Shown here: positions 8,443 to 16,282 of the stretch, piece by piece
Numbering within the stretch: position 1 is the first letter of the stretch
Layout of the letters: every line of letters starts with the position of its first letter
Source of the DNA: SCRA01 sp035533275
GTDB taxonomy: Bacteria; Vulcanimicrobiota; Vulcanimicrobiia; Vulcanimicrobiales; SCRA01
Length of the DNA: 64,000 nt
Reading direction: 5' to 3'
Assembly: GCA_035533275.1 (NCBI GenBank)
Contig: DATLUD010000039.1
Span: forward strand, 1-64,000
Made by a program: the position numbers and the translations under genes
Notes under the pieces: model-generated
What the model was told of the DNA's origin: nothing
Seen by the model: the letters and a program-made list of their open reading frames with translations, nothing else
Database searches by the model: none

Positions 8443-9867
8443 ATGACGTTGCGTTCTTCGATCTCCCTGGCATCCGCGGCGCTGCTCGCCGTCGCGCTCT
8501 CCGCTTGCGGAGGCGGCGGCGCGGGCAGCAGCTACGCGCCGCCGACGGTTTCAAGGCCCTCCTCCGCCGCAACCATCGTCGGCCTGGGCGACAGCCTGAC
8601 GGCCGGCATGCAGTCGGGTGCGCTGCTCGGCGCGCCGGTTCCGGTGACCGGCTCGCTCTTCCCCGCCCTGCCGCCGACGCAGGAAAACGGCTGGTGGGCA
8701 CTGCTCTGGTCGCAAGCCAACGGCGGCGCTCCCACGACCCAGGCACCGCTGCCGCTGATCGGCCCCGCCGCGCCGCTCGGGCAGATGGAGATCCCCGGCC
8801 CCGCGGTCGGGTCGTTCATCGCCTACCCGGCACAGCTCTGCTCGGGCGCCGGCAGCCAGTCCAACGCGCTGGCGTTCGCAGCGGGCTCCGCGCTGCAAAC
8901 GCGCGTGAACCCCACGGCTGTCCCCGACGACCTGGGCATACCGGGAGCGATGGCGCACGAAGCGCTCTACATGACGCAGCCGTACCAGTCCAGCTGCACC
9001 ATCCCGGCGACCACCAATCCGCAACAGGCGCAACTGAACGCGCTGGCCGAGCTGCTGGGATCGGAGAGCCTGAACTTCGACCCGATCCTCGGCAACTTCC
9101 CGGGCAAGACCATGGTCCAGGCCGCGGTCTCGCTGCACCCGACGCTCGCCACGGTCTGGTTCGGCGAGAACGAGGTCCTGAAGTTCGTCGGCTCGGTGGG
9201 CCAGGTCCAACCCACCACGCCGCAGCAGTTCCAGGGCGACATCCTCTCGATCATCCAACAGCTGCAGACGGCCGGCGCCAAGGTGGCCGTGGCCAACCTG
9301 CTCGATCCCCTGAAGGCGCCGCTCTTCATCCCCAACGCGGCCCTGCCTACCGTGCTGGAGACGCAATACGGCGTGCCAGCCGCCGCGGCGACGGCCGTGG
9401 AGGCGTTTCTGCAATCGACGTACGCCGTCGGGCCAAACGGCTACGTCACGCTCAGCGGCCTGCCCAAGATCCTCGCCGCGATCCAAGGCGGCAGCACCTC
9501 GCCGCAACTCGGGGGCGGCGACTTCGTCCCCGACGCCGTGGCGGCCGCGGCCGAGCAGCAGCTCACCGCCTACAACGCTGCGATCTCCACCGATGCGCAG
9601 GCGACCGGCGCGGCGCTCGTAGACATCAACGGCACGTTCGCGCAGCTCTTCACCGCGGGCGGCGTGGCCATCTCCGCGCACTGCTGCACCACGCAGTTCG
9701 GCGGCGGACTCTTCAGCTTCGACGGCCTCCATCCGTCGAACACGGCCTACGCGCTGGTGGCCAACGTCTGGATCCAGGCAGTCGACACGAAGTTCGGCCT
9801 CACGATCCCGCCGCTGACCAGCGCGCAGATCGCGCAGATCAGCGCCAGCGACCCCTACGTACCCTAA
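8443..9867 (+). CDS. SGNH/GDSL-hydrolase lipoprotein
   Basis: A 474-residue lipoprotein: signal peptide with lipobox LSAC (Cys22) followed by a Gly/Ser linker. The catalytic blocks of SGNH hydrolases are present: GLGDSLTAG (47-55, nucleophile Ser51), FGENEV (about 240-245, a GxN-like block III) and FDGLHPS (about 426-432, Asp and His of the triad). The likely activity is an esterase or acyl hydrolase on an envelope substrate. The large insertion between blocks makes it longer than simple members (about 200-250 aa). It follows the putative barrel gene by 18 bases with GGGGAGG as ribosome site, suggesting a two-gene surface unit. The substrate is unknown. Confidence 0.85.
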   Translation: MTLRSSISLASAALLAVALSACGGGGAGSSYAPPTVSRPSSAATIVGLGDSLTAGMQSGALLGAPVPVTGSLFPALPPTQENGWWALLWSQANGGAPTTQAPLPLIGPAAPLGQMEIPGPAVGSFIAYPAQLCSGAGSQSNALAFAAGSALQTRVNPTAVPDDLGIPGAMAHEALYMTQPYQSSCTIPATTNPQQAQLNALAELLGSESLNFDPILGNFPGKTMVQAAVSLHPTLATVWFGENEVLKFVGSVGQVQPTTPQQFQGDILSIIQQLQTAGAKVAVANLLDPLKAPLFIPNAALPTVLETQYGVPAAAATAVEAFLQSTYAVGPNGYVTLSGLPKILAAIQGGSTSPQLGGGDFVPDAVAAAAEQQLTAYNAAISTDAQATGAALVDINGTFAQLFTAGGVAISAHCCTTQFGGGLFSFDGLHPSNTAYALVANVWIQAVDTKFGLTIPPLTSAQIAQISASDPYVP

Positions 9868-9888
9868 CCCGCCCACCCGCGGACGCAC

Positions 9889-9922
9889 AGAGAGCGGGGC
9901 GGCATCAGCCGTCCCGCTCTCT
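9889..9922. terminator. Bidirectional terminator hairpin
   Basis: AGAGAGCGGGGCGG (9889-9902) pairs with CCGTCCCGCTCTCT (9909-9922) across a 6-base loop, a 14-bp stem with one G-T pair. It sits between the convergent SGNH lipoprotein gene and the GlcG/HbpS-like gene and can serve both. Confidence 0.75.
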
Positions 9923-9948
9923 TCTCCGTGCCTGCCGAAAGCGAAGAG

Positions 9949-10377
9949 CTAGGCCAGGAGCGCGGCGATCCCGGCTGCGCAGACTTCCATGTCCTGCTCG
10001 CTCGTCCCGGAGGAGACGCCAACGCCGCCCACCACCTGTCCCTCCGCCGCGATGGGGACGCCGCCCCCCAGTCCGGTGAGGTTGGATTGCGACGCAAGCG
10101 CGAGGCGCAGCTGGTTGAGCGCCTCGCCGCCGCCGATCTCCTCCGTGCGCTGTCCGCGAAGAGCGGCGGTGCGAGCCTTGGTGATCGCGATCTCGATCGA
10201 GCCGGTGCGCGATCCGTCCATGCGCGAAAACGCCAGCAGGTTGCCGCCCTCGTCGACGACGGCGATGCACTGCGGTACGCCCATCGCCGCCGCTTTTTTC
10301 TCGGCGGAATGGACGACGACGTGCGCGCCCTTGGTGGTGAGCTTGACGTGATTGCGCGAAATGAAAGATTCGTCCAT
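9949..10377 (-). CDS. GlcG/HbpS-family protein
   Basis: A 142-residue protein of the GlcG/HbpS (DUF336) family, full length and without a signal peptide. Family marks are the early ALAKKAAAxAxxxG-like helix (AEKKAAAMGVPQCIAVVDEGG), the R.DGs segment (SRMDGSRTGSIEIA), the KA.TA helix, and the late GGVPI....VVGGVGVSSGTSEQD pattern. Members bind heme or act in glycolate/corrinoid-linked operons; no precise role is set. It lies downstream of rodA on the same strand with a 144-base gap, so it may be independent of it. A terminator hairpin lies just past its stop. Confidence 0.82.
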   Translation of the reverse strand: MDESFISRNHVKLTTKGAHVVVHSAEKKAAAMGVPQCIAVVDEGGNLLAFSRMDGSRTGSIEIAITKARTAALRGQRTEEIGGGEALNQLRLALASQSNLTGLGGGVPIAAEGQVVGGVGVSSGTSEQDMEVCAAGIAALLA

Positions 10378-10521
10378 GTTCGTCTCTCCGTTCTCCGGCT
10401 GTCGTGATCGTGGCCAATCGCAGCGCCGCGATAGACGCGGCGCGTCGACGCGTCGTTCGAGAGATCGTCCACCGTCCCATGCAAAGCGACGGATCGGAGC
10501 GGGTCCGCCGGGCGCGGGGCC

Positions 10522-11625
10522 TCAGAAGACCAATCGGTGGCGCTGGAGGTAGATGTTCAGCAGCACGCCGATCGCCATGAAATCGGTGAGCAGGGCCGAG
10601 CCGCCGAAGCTCATGAACGGCAAGGGGATGCCGGTGATCGGCATGATGCCCACGGTCATCCCGACATTGACCATGATGTGAAAGGCGAACATCGTCACCA
10701 AACCGACGCCGAGCAGCACGCCGAACTTGTCGCGCGCGCTGGCGACGGCCGCGATGCCTCCCCACAACACGAGCGCATATCCCGCCAGCAGCAACATGGC
10801 GCCGATGAATCCGGACTCCTCCGCCAGCACCGTGAAGATGAAGTCGCGGGAGTGCTCCGGCACGAAGTTGAGCTGCGTCTGCGAGCCGTGAAAGAGACCG
10901 CGCCCCAGGAGCTGGCCGTCGCCGACGGCGATCTTCGATTGGTTGAGATTCCAACCGGCGCCCTGCGGGTCGGCGTTTGGATTGAGGAAGACCAGCAGAC
11001 GGGCGCGCTGGAACGGCTTGAGCACGAAGGGCGTGCCGACGGTGAAGGCCGCCGCGGCGACGACGCCGCCCACGTAGAGCGCGAAGACGCGCAGGTTGTC
11101 CAGGCCGAAGAAGAGTTGCGCGGTGAAGATCGCTCCCAGGACCAGCGTGGTGCCGAGGTCGGGCTGCTTGACGATGAGCAGCGCCGGGAACGCCAGCGCG
11201 AAGAGCGGGTTGACCAGGTCGCGCAGCTTGCCGTAGCTGCGGTTCTCCGAGAGCATCGCCGCCAGCGAGACGGCCATGAAGAACTTCGCGAACTCGGAGG
11301 GTTGGAAGGTGCCCAGGGGCCCCACGGAGATCCAGCGCTGGGCTCCGAGCGCCGACTCCCCTTTCGCCAGCACGATGCCCAGCAGGATCAGGTTGAGCGC
11401 GTACAGGTAGGGCGCCCACTTCTTCCAATAGTGGTAGTCGAGCGCCGAGAAGCCCGCCATCACCACGATCCCGACGATCAGATAGAGGGACTGCTTCTTG
11501 GCCTCGGAGGCGGCCGCGGGATCGTGCAGCGTCGCCGAGTGGATGAACAGGATGCCCACCAGCGTGATGAGCACGCAGATCCCGGCGAACGCGAAGTTGT
11601 ACGAACGGTACCAAGGGCGATCCAC
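10522..11625 (-). CDS. rodA: Rod-shape peptidoglycan polymerase RodA
   Basis: A 367-residue SEDS-family membrane protein with about ten transmembrane segments. RodA polymerises lipid II glycan strands with a class B PBP during cell elongation. Family signatures are visible: QPSEFAK (the invariant QPSE-x-K segment), KQPDLGT, the long loop ending PEHSRDFIFTVLAEESGF, and the C-terminal NVGMTVGIMPITGIPLPFMSFGGSALL. I prefer RodA to FtsW because of length and the KQPDLGT/ITGIPLPFMSFGG form, though the two are close. No mreBCD or mrdA neighbours lie in the window, so it is separated from the usual cluster. Confidence 0.88.
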   Translation of the reverse strand: MDRPWYRSYNFAFAGICVLITLVGILFIHSATLHDPAAASEAKKQSLYLIVGIVVMAGFSALDYHYWKKWAPYLYALNLILLGIVLAKGESALGAQRWISVGPLGTFQPSEFAKFFMAVSLAAMLSENRSYGKLRDLVNPLFALAFPALLIVKQPDLGTTLVLGAIFTAQLFFGLDNLRVFALYVGGVVAAAAFTVGTPFVLKPFQRARLLVFLNPNADPQGAGWNLNQSKIAVGDGQLLGRGLFHGSQTQLNFVPEHSRDFIFTVLAEESGFIGAMLLLAGYALVLWGGIAAVASARDKFGVLLGVGLVTMFAFHIMVNVGMTVGIMPITGIPLPFMSFGGSALLTDFMAIGVLLNIYLQRHRLVF

Positions 11626-11666
11626 AGCGCGGGCAACTTATCGTCTAGGCCACGGCAAAGCCTGCC

Positions 11667-11728
11667 GGTTGGGGTGATGGAGCCGACCAGGCCCCCGGCC
11701 TCTTGCCGGTGGGCTCGCGCCCGCGAGC
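11667..11728 (+). promoter_or_regulatory. Candidate structured leader upstream of dps
   Basis: In the 193-base gap before dps, a GGTGATG sequence (11673-11679) is followed by GAGCC (11680-11684), which can pair with GGCTC (11712-11716). A perfect hairpin, CCGGC-loop-GCCGG (11695-11709), lies between them. The second strand of that helix is also part of an alternative palindrome GCTCGCG-CC-CGCGAGC (11713-11728), so the two folds are mutually exclusive. The layout resembles a small riboswitch with an expression platform, vaguely like the crcB fluoride motif. The conserved 3' UGAU of that class is missing. This is a fold seen by eye, not a confirmed RNA. Confidence 0.22.
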
Positions 11729-11818
11729 GGGGTAAAGGGATACCGGGACGACGAAGCGGTCATGCCCACGGCCGGGCGGCTGCGCGCTCCCGCAGACGTG
11801 ATAGAAAGGACCCCCACC

Positions 11819-12337
11819 GTGCCGACCAACTCCTCCACGACCACCGCGCTCCACAAGTCCAAGATCGACGTGCCCGAGCGCGACCGCACGCAACTGGTGA
11901 CGCTTCTCAACGAGACGCTCGCCGACGCGATCGACCTGCAAAGTCAGGTCAAGGTCGCCCACTGGAACGTCAAGGGCATGAACTTCATCGCCCTCCACGA
12001 GCTCTTCGACTCGATCGCCGCCATCGTCGTGGAACAGATCGACACCGTCGCCGAGCGCATCACGGCGCTTGGAGGCATTGCTCGCGGGAGCGTGCGGCGC
12101 GCCGCGGCCGACTCGCGCATCCCCGAGTACCCCAACGACATCCACGACGGCAAGAGCCACGTCGCGGCGCTGATCGAGCGCGTCGCAGCGTATGCCCACA
12201 ACCTGCGCCTGGGCATCGAGACCTCCGACACCATCGGAGACCCCGACACCAACGACCTCTACGTCGAGATCTCGCGCGCCATCGAGAAGCAGCTCTGGTT
12301 CCTCGAGGCGCACCTGCAGGGGAGCGACCCCAGCTAG
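11819..12337 (+). CDS. dps: Dps ferritin-like DNA-protection protein
   Basis: Dps forms a 12-subunit shell that oxidises and stores iron and protects DNA under stress. The ferroxidase residues are all present: His48 in HWNVKGMNF, His60 in ALHELFD, and Asp75 and Glu79 in QIDTVAERI. The GTG at 11819 is chosen because AGAAAGGA lies about eight bases upstream and it gives the normal 172-residue length; the ATG at 11762 would add 19 unlike residues. The N-terminal tail has several Lys/Arg, as in DNA-binding Dps proteins. A WYL-domain regulator gene converges with it across a hairpin. Confidence 0.93.
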   Translation: MPTNSSTTTALHKSKIDVPERDRTQLVTLLNETLADAIDLQSQVKVAHWNVKGMNFIALHELFDSIAAIVVEQIDTVAERITALGGIARGSVRRAAADSRIPEYPNDIHDGKSHVAALIERVAAYAHNLRLGIETSDTIGDPDTNDLYVEISRAIEKQLWFLEAHLQGSDPS

Positions 12338-12363
12338 AGCCTCCGCAGCTGGCGGGAGGCGGC

Positions 12364-12392
12364 GCGCGTGTGCCAGGCGTCTGGCACCGCGC
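12364..12392. terminator. Hairpin between convergent dps and WYL regulator
   Basis: GTGCCAG (12370-12376) pairs with CTGGCAC (12381-12387) across a GCGT loop. The stem extends through GCGCG/CGCGC with one bulged base. The position between two gene ends fits a shared terminator. Confidence 0.6.
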
Positions 12393-12436
12393 GGCGTTAG
12401 ACTCGCGCCATGAGCCGGACGCAAGTGAACAGACGG

Positions 12437-13447
12437 TTACGGCGCGGCATCGCCGGGGGCGTAGCGGAGCCCCATCGCCGTCAACATCTCGCGCGCCGCG
12501 GAGACGGCCTGCTCCGGAGCGACGATCCTCGCATCGTCACCGAAGCCGCATGCCCAGCGCACCACCTCGGTGACGTCGGAGACCTTCAGCGTGATCGTCG
12601 CGCTGCCGCCGTCGCGGAGGGTGACCACTTGATCGTGCTGCCAGCGCCGGCTGGCCACCGACGCCGCGATGCGCCGCGAGAGTTCCACCGTCACCTCCAC
12701 GTGCTCCGTCTTGGCGTCCCCGATGATCACGCCGATCACGTCGCCGGGGCGGATGTATGGCGGCAACGCGCGTCTGGACGCCATCCTCCCGGCGGCCTGC
12801 GGCTTCGACGTGAGGATCTGGTCGAGCGCGAAGTACCTCCAGCCCTTGGCGTCACGATCGTAGGCGATCAAAAAGTACCGCCCGGAACGCGCGATGACGG
12901 CGTACGGCTCCACCAGCCGCTCCGTCCCCTTGGGATGGCCCGCCTTGGGATAGCGAAAGCGCGCGAACGCACCCTGCTGCCAGATGCGCTCGAGCGCCTC
13001 GTAGACGTCCGCGACCCAACGGTCGCCGATGAGCTCGGGAAAGGCGAAGTGCAGAAAGCGTGCCGTCGGCGGAGGCTGCGCGCCGCCGTCGCGCGGCAAT
13101 CGCCGGCCCACCGGCTCGCCCAGCGCCTTAGCCAGCGCCGCGAGCATCTGCTCTGCGTCGCGCCGGCCGCGATCGACCTGCAGCGAGAGCGCCCCGTTGC
13201 GCTGGGTCATCGTCACCGCGCCGGCGCGGATCGGCGAGATCGCGAAGCCGGCTTCTTCGGCCAGCACGCGGACGTGGCGGAGATCGCGCTTGAGGCTGCG
13301 CTCCGAGACGCCGAACTCCGCGCGAAACGCCTCGGCCTGCACGCGTCCGTAGCGCATGAGGCGCACCAGCAAGGTGAGCTTGCGGATCGTCGACGCACCC
13401 GGATTGTCGGAGTCGCCATCCTCCGATACGACCGTTCGTTCCGCCAT
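12437..13447 (-). CDS. YafY-type HTH/WYL-domain transcriptional regulator
   Basis: An N-terminal winged helix-turn-helix (about 15-75, RKLTLLVRLMRYGRVQAEAF then FGVSERSLKRDLRHV) is followed by a WYL domain (about 150-230, with GRYFLIAYDRDAKGWRYFALDQI) and a WCX-like C-terminal extension. WYL regulators sense small ligands or nucleic acids and often control stress or DNA-repair genes. The start is placed at ATG 13447, just before the HTH. An upstream in-frame start at 13513 would add 22 residues overlapping the next gene's start, and neither has a strong ribosome site. It converges with dps, but a regulatory link is only a guess. Confidence 0.85.
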   Translation of the reverse strand: MAERTVVSEDGDSDNPGASTIRKLTLLVRLMRYGRVQAEAFRAEFGVSERSLKRDLRHVRVLAEEAGFAISPIRAGAVTMTQRNGALSLQVDRGRRDAEQMLAALAKALGEPVGRRLPRDGGAQPPPTARFLHFAFPELIGDRWVADVYEALERIWQQGAFARFRYPKAGHPKGTERLVEPYAVIARSGRYFLIAYDRDAKGWRYFALDQILTSKPQAAGRMASRRALPPYIRPGDVIGVIIGDAKTEHVEVTVELSRRIAASVASRRWQHDQVVTLRDGGSATITLKVSDVTEVVRWACGFGDDARIVAPEQAVSAAREMLTAMGLRYAPGDAAP

Positions 13448-13505
13448 GCGCCGAAGTTGGCAGAGCACCCCGAGGCTCCCTGCACCCGCGCCGCGCAAGC
13501 ATACC

Positions 13506-14126
13506 GTGGACACGCCGGCCGCCGCGTGCGCTGACGTGGAGCTCGTCTCCGCGCGCGGAGGCAGAACGCTCTGGCCGGGGCGCCCGCCGCTCGACTTGGC
13601 CGCGGCACGCGGCGTGGTGGTGCGGGGCGACCCCGACCGCGACGACCTCGTATTCCCGCGAGGCGTGCGCGTGCGCCTCTACGACCGCGACGGCCGCGGG
13701 CTCGCGCCGGCGGCGCGTGCCGGGCTCTCCGACGGGGAGCGCCGGCGCCTGCGGTGGTACGCGCGCGTGGCGGCGGACGAGAGGAGCTCGGCCGTCGAGG
13801 GAATCGCGCTCCCCGCGCTGCGCATCGAGCTCGCGGGTCTGGTCTTCGAGCGCCCGGCGTCTCTCGCGGGCGAGGATCTCTGCGGGCGCTTTCCACCCGA
13901 GCGTTTACGCTTGTGGCCGGCGGGCGCCTCGTGGGACGGCCTGACGCGCCTGGGGGACCGCGCACCTCCGCCGCGCGGCCTGGGGGCGCCGCGCGCGCGC
14001 GAGCTTGCCGCCCGCCTCTCGCTCGAGTTGCGCCTCGCCGCGTGCGCCTCGCCGTTGCGCTCGTTACCGCGCGCGGGCGAAATCGTGGCCGTGCTGCGTC
14101 GTGAGCTGGGGCTGGCGGAGGGCTAG
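13506..14126 (+). CDS. Hypothetical protein
   Basis: A 206-residue Arg/Leu-rich protein starting at GTG 13506 (an alternative GTG is at 13536). The reading frame is a long open one in GC-rich DNA, so it needs caution. It lies in the otherwise empty gap between the divergent WYL gene and convergent minE, and its stop overlaps the minE stop by four bases (CTAG). The pattern looks like a soluble alpha/beta protein: repeated VVVRGDPDRDDLVFPRGVR-like strands and later amphipathic helices. There is no signal peptide and no recognised family. Confidence 0.5.
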   Translation: MDTPAAACADVELVSARGGRTLWPGRPPLDLAAARGVVVRGDPDRDDLVFPRGVRVRLYDRDGRGLAPAARAGLSDGERRRLRWYARVAADERSSAVEGIALPALRIELAGLVFERPASLAGEDLCGRFPPERLRLWPAGASWDGLTRLGDRAPPPRGLGAPRARELAARLSLELRLAACASPLRSLPRAGEIVAVLRRELGLAEG

Positions 14127-14533
14127 CGGCTCTTGGTCCGCCGTTTTCTCGGGGCAGCGGGCTCGCTCGCATGCTCGCTCGCGGGCTCCTCCGCCGCCTC
14201 CGCCAGGTCCACGGCGCCCGTCGCCGCGTCCGAGGGAGCGGGTGGCGCCGCCGGCATGGGCGGCGGAAGCGGGCGCGCGCGCACGCCCTTGATCGGGATG
14301 TTGGCCAAGAGCGCCACGTCGTTCTCGCGCGTCTCGAAGGTGACGTCGAGGCCGATCTCGTCGATCTCCATGTAGCGCGAGATCGTCGCGATCAGATCGC
14401 CGCGGAGCTGGTCCACCACCTCCGGCGCAAGGTTGATGCGGTCCGAGAGCAGGACCAGCCTCAGCCGCTCCTTGGCCACGGCGCCGGAAGGCGCGGGTCG
14501 AAAGAACCGCAGGAGCGCATCCATCCAGTTCAT
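14123..14533 (-). CDS. minE: Cell-division topological factor MinE
   Basis: MinE drives MinD off the membrane and produces the oscillation that keeps division at midcell. The first 85 residues match the family: MNWMDALLRFF membrane-targeting helix, then AKERLRLVLLSDR in the MinD-contact region, then the LRGDLIATISRYMEID dimerisation part. A further 50-residue Pro/Ala/Glu tail ending RKRRTKSR is unusual; typical MinE is about 85-90 residues, this is 136. The ATG at 14533 overlaps the upstream minD stop (ATGA), which fixes the start over the ATG at 14551. Confidence 0.88.
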   Translation of the reverse strand: MNWMDALLRFFRPAPSGAVAKERLRLVLLSDRINLAPEVVDQLRGDLIATISRYMEIDEIGLDVTFETRENDVALLANIPIKGVRARPLPPPMPAAPPAPSDAATGAVDLAEAAEEPASEHASEPAAPRKRRTKSR

Positions 14534-15423
14534 CGACGCCCTCCGATCCACGCGGCCAGCTTCTCGAAGAAGCCGCCTTCAGCGCTGTAGTCCTCGATCT
14601 CCACCTGCTCGCCCTCGAGCCGCGCGACGGCGCGCCGGTAGGCCTCGCCCGTACGCGACGAAGGATCGAGCGAGACCGGCTCGCCGCGGTTGGTGGCCAC
14701 CACCACCTCGGGCTCGTCGGGAACGACCCCGAGCAGCGGCAGCCGCAAGATCTCGTCGACCTGCGCCACCGAGAGCATCTTGCCGCGACGCACCAGCTGC
14801 GGCCTCAAGCGGTTGACGATCAGCTGCACCTCGATGCCTTTGGGCAGCAGCCCCACCACCCGGTCGGCGTCGCGCACGGCGCTCACCTCCGGCGTGGTCA
14901 CCACGATCGCGCGCTGCGCGCCGGCCACCGCGTTCTTGAAGCCCATCTCGATGCCGGCGGGCGAGTCGATCAGCACGTAATCGAAGCGCTTGCGCAGCTC
15001 TTCGACGAGCGCCACCATGTCGGCGGTCCGCACGTCGTCCTTCTCGCGCGTCTGCGCCGCGGGCAAGAGCATCATCGAGGGCACCCGCTTGTCCTTCACC
15101 AGGGCGTCGTCCAGCTCGCACTTCTTCTCGATCACGTCGAGAAAGTGGCGGCTGACGCGATTCTCCAGGCCCAACACCACGTCGAGATTGCGTAGGCCGA
15201 CGTCGGCGTCGATCAAGCAGACGCTGCGCCCGCGCAATGCCAGCGCGGCCCCGATGTTCGCGGTGGACGTCGTCTTGCCCACGCCTCCCTTGCCGGAGGT
15301 CACCACGATCGCGGTCCCCAGCGTCTGCGGCGCGGCCTGCCGCTGGGCGGTCTGCTCCGCCCCGGCGCTCGCGGAGTCGAGATCCTCGGGGGGGATCGCC
15401 GCTGCGGCTTGCTGTTCGGCCAT
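14530..15423 (-). CDS. minD: MinD-type ATPase, second paralogue
   Basis: A ParA/MinD ATPase with deviant Walker A (VTSGKGGVGKTTST), LIDADVGLRNLDVVLGLEN and the C-terminal amphipathic membrane helix GGFFEKLAAWIGGRR. It differs from its upstream twin by an extra Ala/Glu-rich N-terminal stretch of about 36 residues before the ATPase core. The ATG at 15423 is preferred because GGAGG lies five bases upstream; another ATG is 12 bases earlier. It sits directly between the first minD and minE, so the two MinD proteins are co-expressed. Whether both oscillate or form mixed dimers is unknown. Confidence 0.88.
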   Translation of the reverse strand: MAEQQAAAAIPPEDLDSASAGAEQTAQRQAAPQTLGTAIVVTSGKGGVGKTTSTANIGAALALRGRSVCLIDADVGLRNLDVVLGLENRVSRHFLDVIEKKCELDDALVKDKRVPSMMLLPAAQTREKDDVRTADMVALVEELRKRFDYVLIDSPAGIEMGFKNAVAGAQRAIVVTTPEVSAVRDADRVVGLLPKGIEVQLIVNRLRPQLVRRGKMLSVAQVDEILRLPLLGVVPDEPEVVVATNRGEPVSLDPSSRTGEAYRRAVARLEGEQVEIEDYSAEGGFFEKLAAWIGGRR

Positions 15424-15439
15424 CGTATCCTCCATCGCC

Positions 15440-16234
15440 CTATCCCGCCAGCGCGCCCCAGAGGCGGCCCAGGAAACCCTGCGGCTCCAGGCTCGTGAAC
15501 GGCACGGTCTCGCCCTCGAGCCGCCGCGCGATCTTCGCGTAGATCGCCGCCAACCTCGTGCCGTCGGCCAAGGCGACGGGCTCGCCGCGGTTGGTCGTGT
15601 CGATCACGTCCTCGTCGTCGGGCACGATCCCCAGGAGCTCCAGGCCCAGAACCTCGCAGACGTCCTCGACGGAGAGCATGTCGCCCGCCTTCACCAGCTC
15701 GGGGCGGATGCGATTGACGATCAGGCGCGTCGGCAACTGCCGCTCGCCGAGCTTGCCCACGATGCGGTCGGCATCGCGAATCGCGCTGACTTCGGGCGTG
15801 GTGACCACGATGGCCTCCTCCGCACCCGCGATGGCGTTGCGGAAGCCGTGCTCGATGCCCGCGGGGCAGTCGATCAACACGTAATCGACCCCTTCGGCCA
15901 GCTCGCGCGTGATGCGCTCCATCTGCTCCTGCGTGATCGACTCCTTGTCGCGCGTCTGCGCGGCCGGCAGCAGCCACAGCGTATCGTCGAAGCGCTTGTC
16001 CTTGATCAGCGCCGCGCGCAGCGAGCACCGCCCTTCGGCAACCTCGACCAAGTCGAAGACGATGCGCTTCTCCAGACCCAGCACGAGGTCGAGGTTGCGC
16101 AAGCCGATGTCGGCGTCGACCAGCACGACCTTCCGGCCGCGGCGCGCCAGGGCGCTGCCGAGGTTGGCCGTGGTGGTGGTCTTGCCGACGCCTCCCTTGC
16201 CGGAGGTGATGACGATGCGCCTGCCCCTGCTCAC
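15440..16234 (-). CDS. minD: Septum-site-determining ATPase MinD
   Basis: MinD of ordinary length (264 aa). It binds ATP and the membrane and recruits MinC. Seen are VITSGKGGVGKTTTTANLG (residues about 8-26), VDADIGLRNLDLVLGLEKR, LIDCPAGIEHGFRNAIAG and a C-terminal amphipathic helix FLGRLWGALAG. The start is GTG 16234. It follows minC by 48 bases and precedes a second minD copy by 16 bases. The best match to canonical MinD is this copy, as it has no N-terminal extension. Confidence 0.92.
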   Translation of the reverse strand: MSRGRRIVITSGKGGVGKTTTTANLGSALARRGRKVVLVDADIGLRNLDLVLGLEKRIVFDLVEVAEGRCSLRAALIKDKRFDDTLWLLPAAQTRDKESITQEQMERITRELAEGVDYVLIDCPAGIEHGFRNAIAGAEEAIVVTTPEVSAIRDADRIVGKLGERQLPTRLIVNRIRPELVKAGDMLSVEDVCEVLGLELLGIVPDDEDVIDTTNRGEPVALADGTRLAAIYAKIARRLEGETVPFTSLEPQGFLGRLWGALAG

Positions 16235-16282
16235 TTCGCGGTACTCCCGTCGGTCTCGATCACGTGGTTCTCCTTCGCGGGT

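Noticed and set aside
11645..12424. Minus-strand ORF opposite dps
   Set aside because: dps carries the full ferroxidase motif set; the antisense frame is Arg/Val/Gly-rich without pattern.
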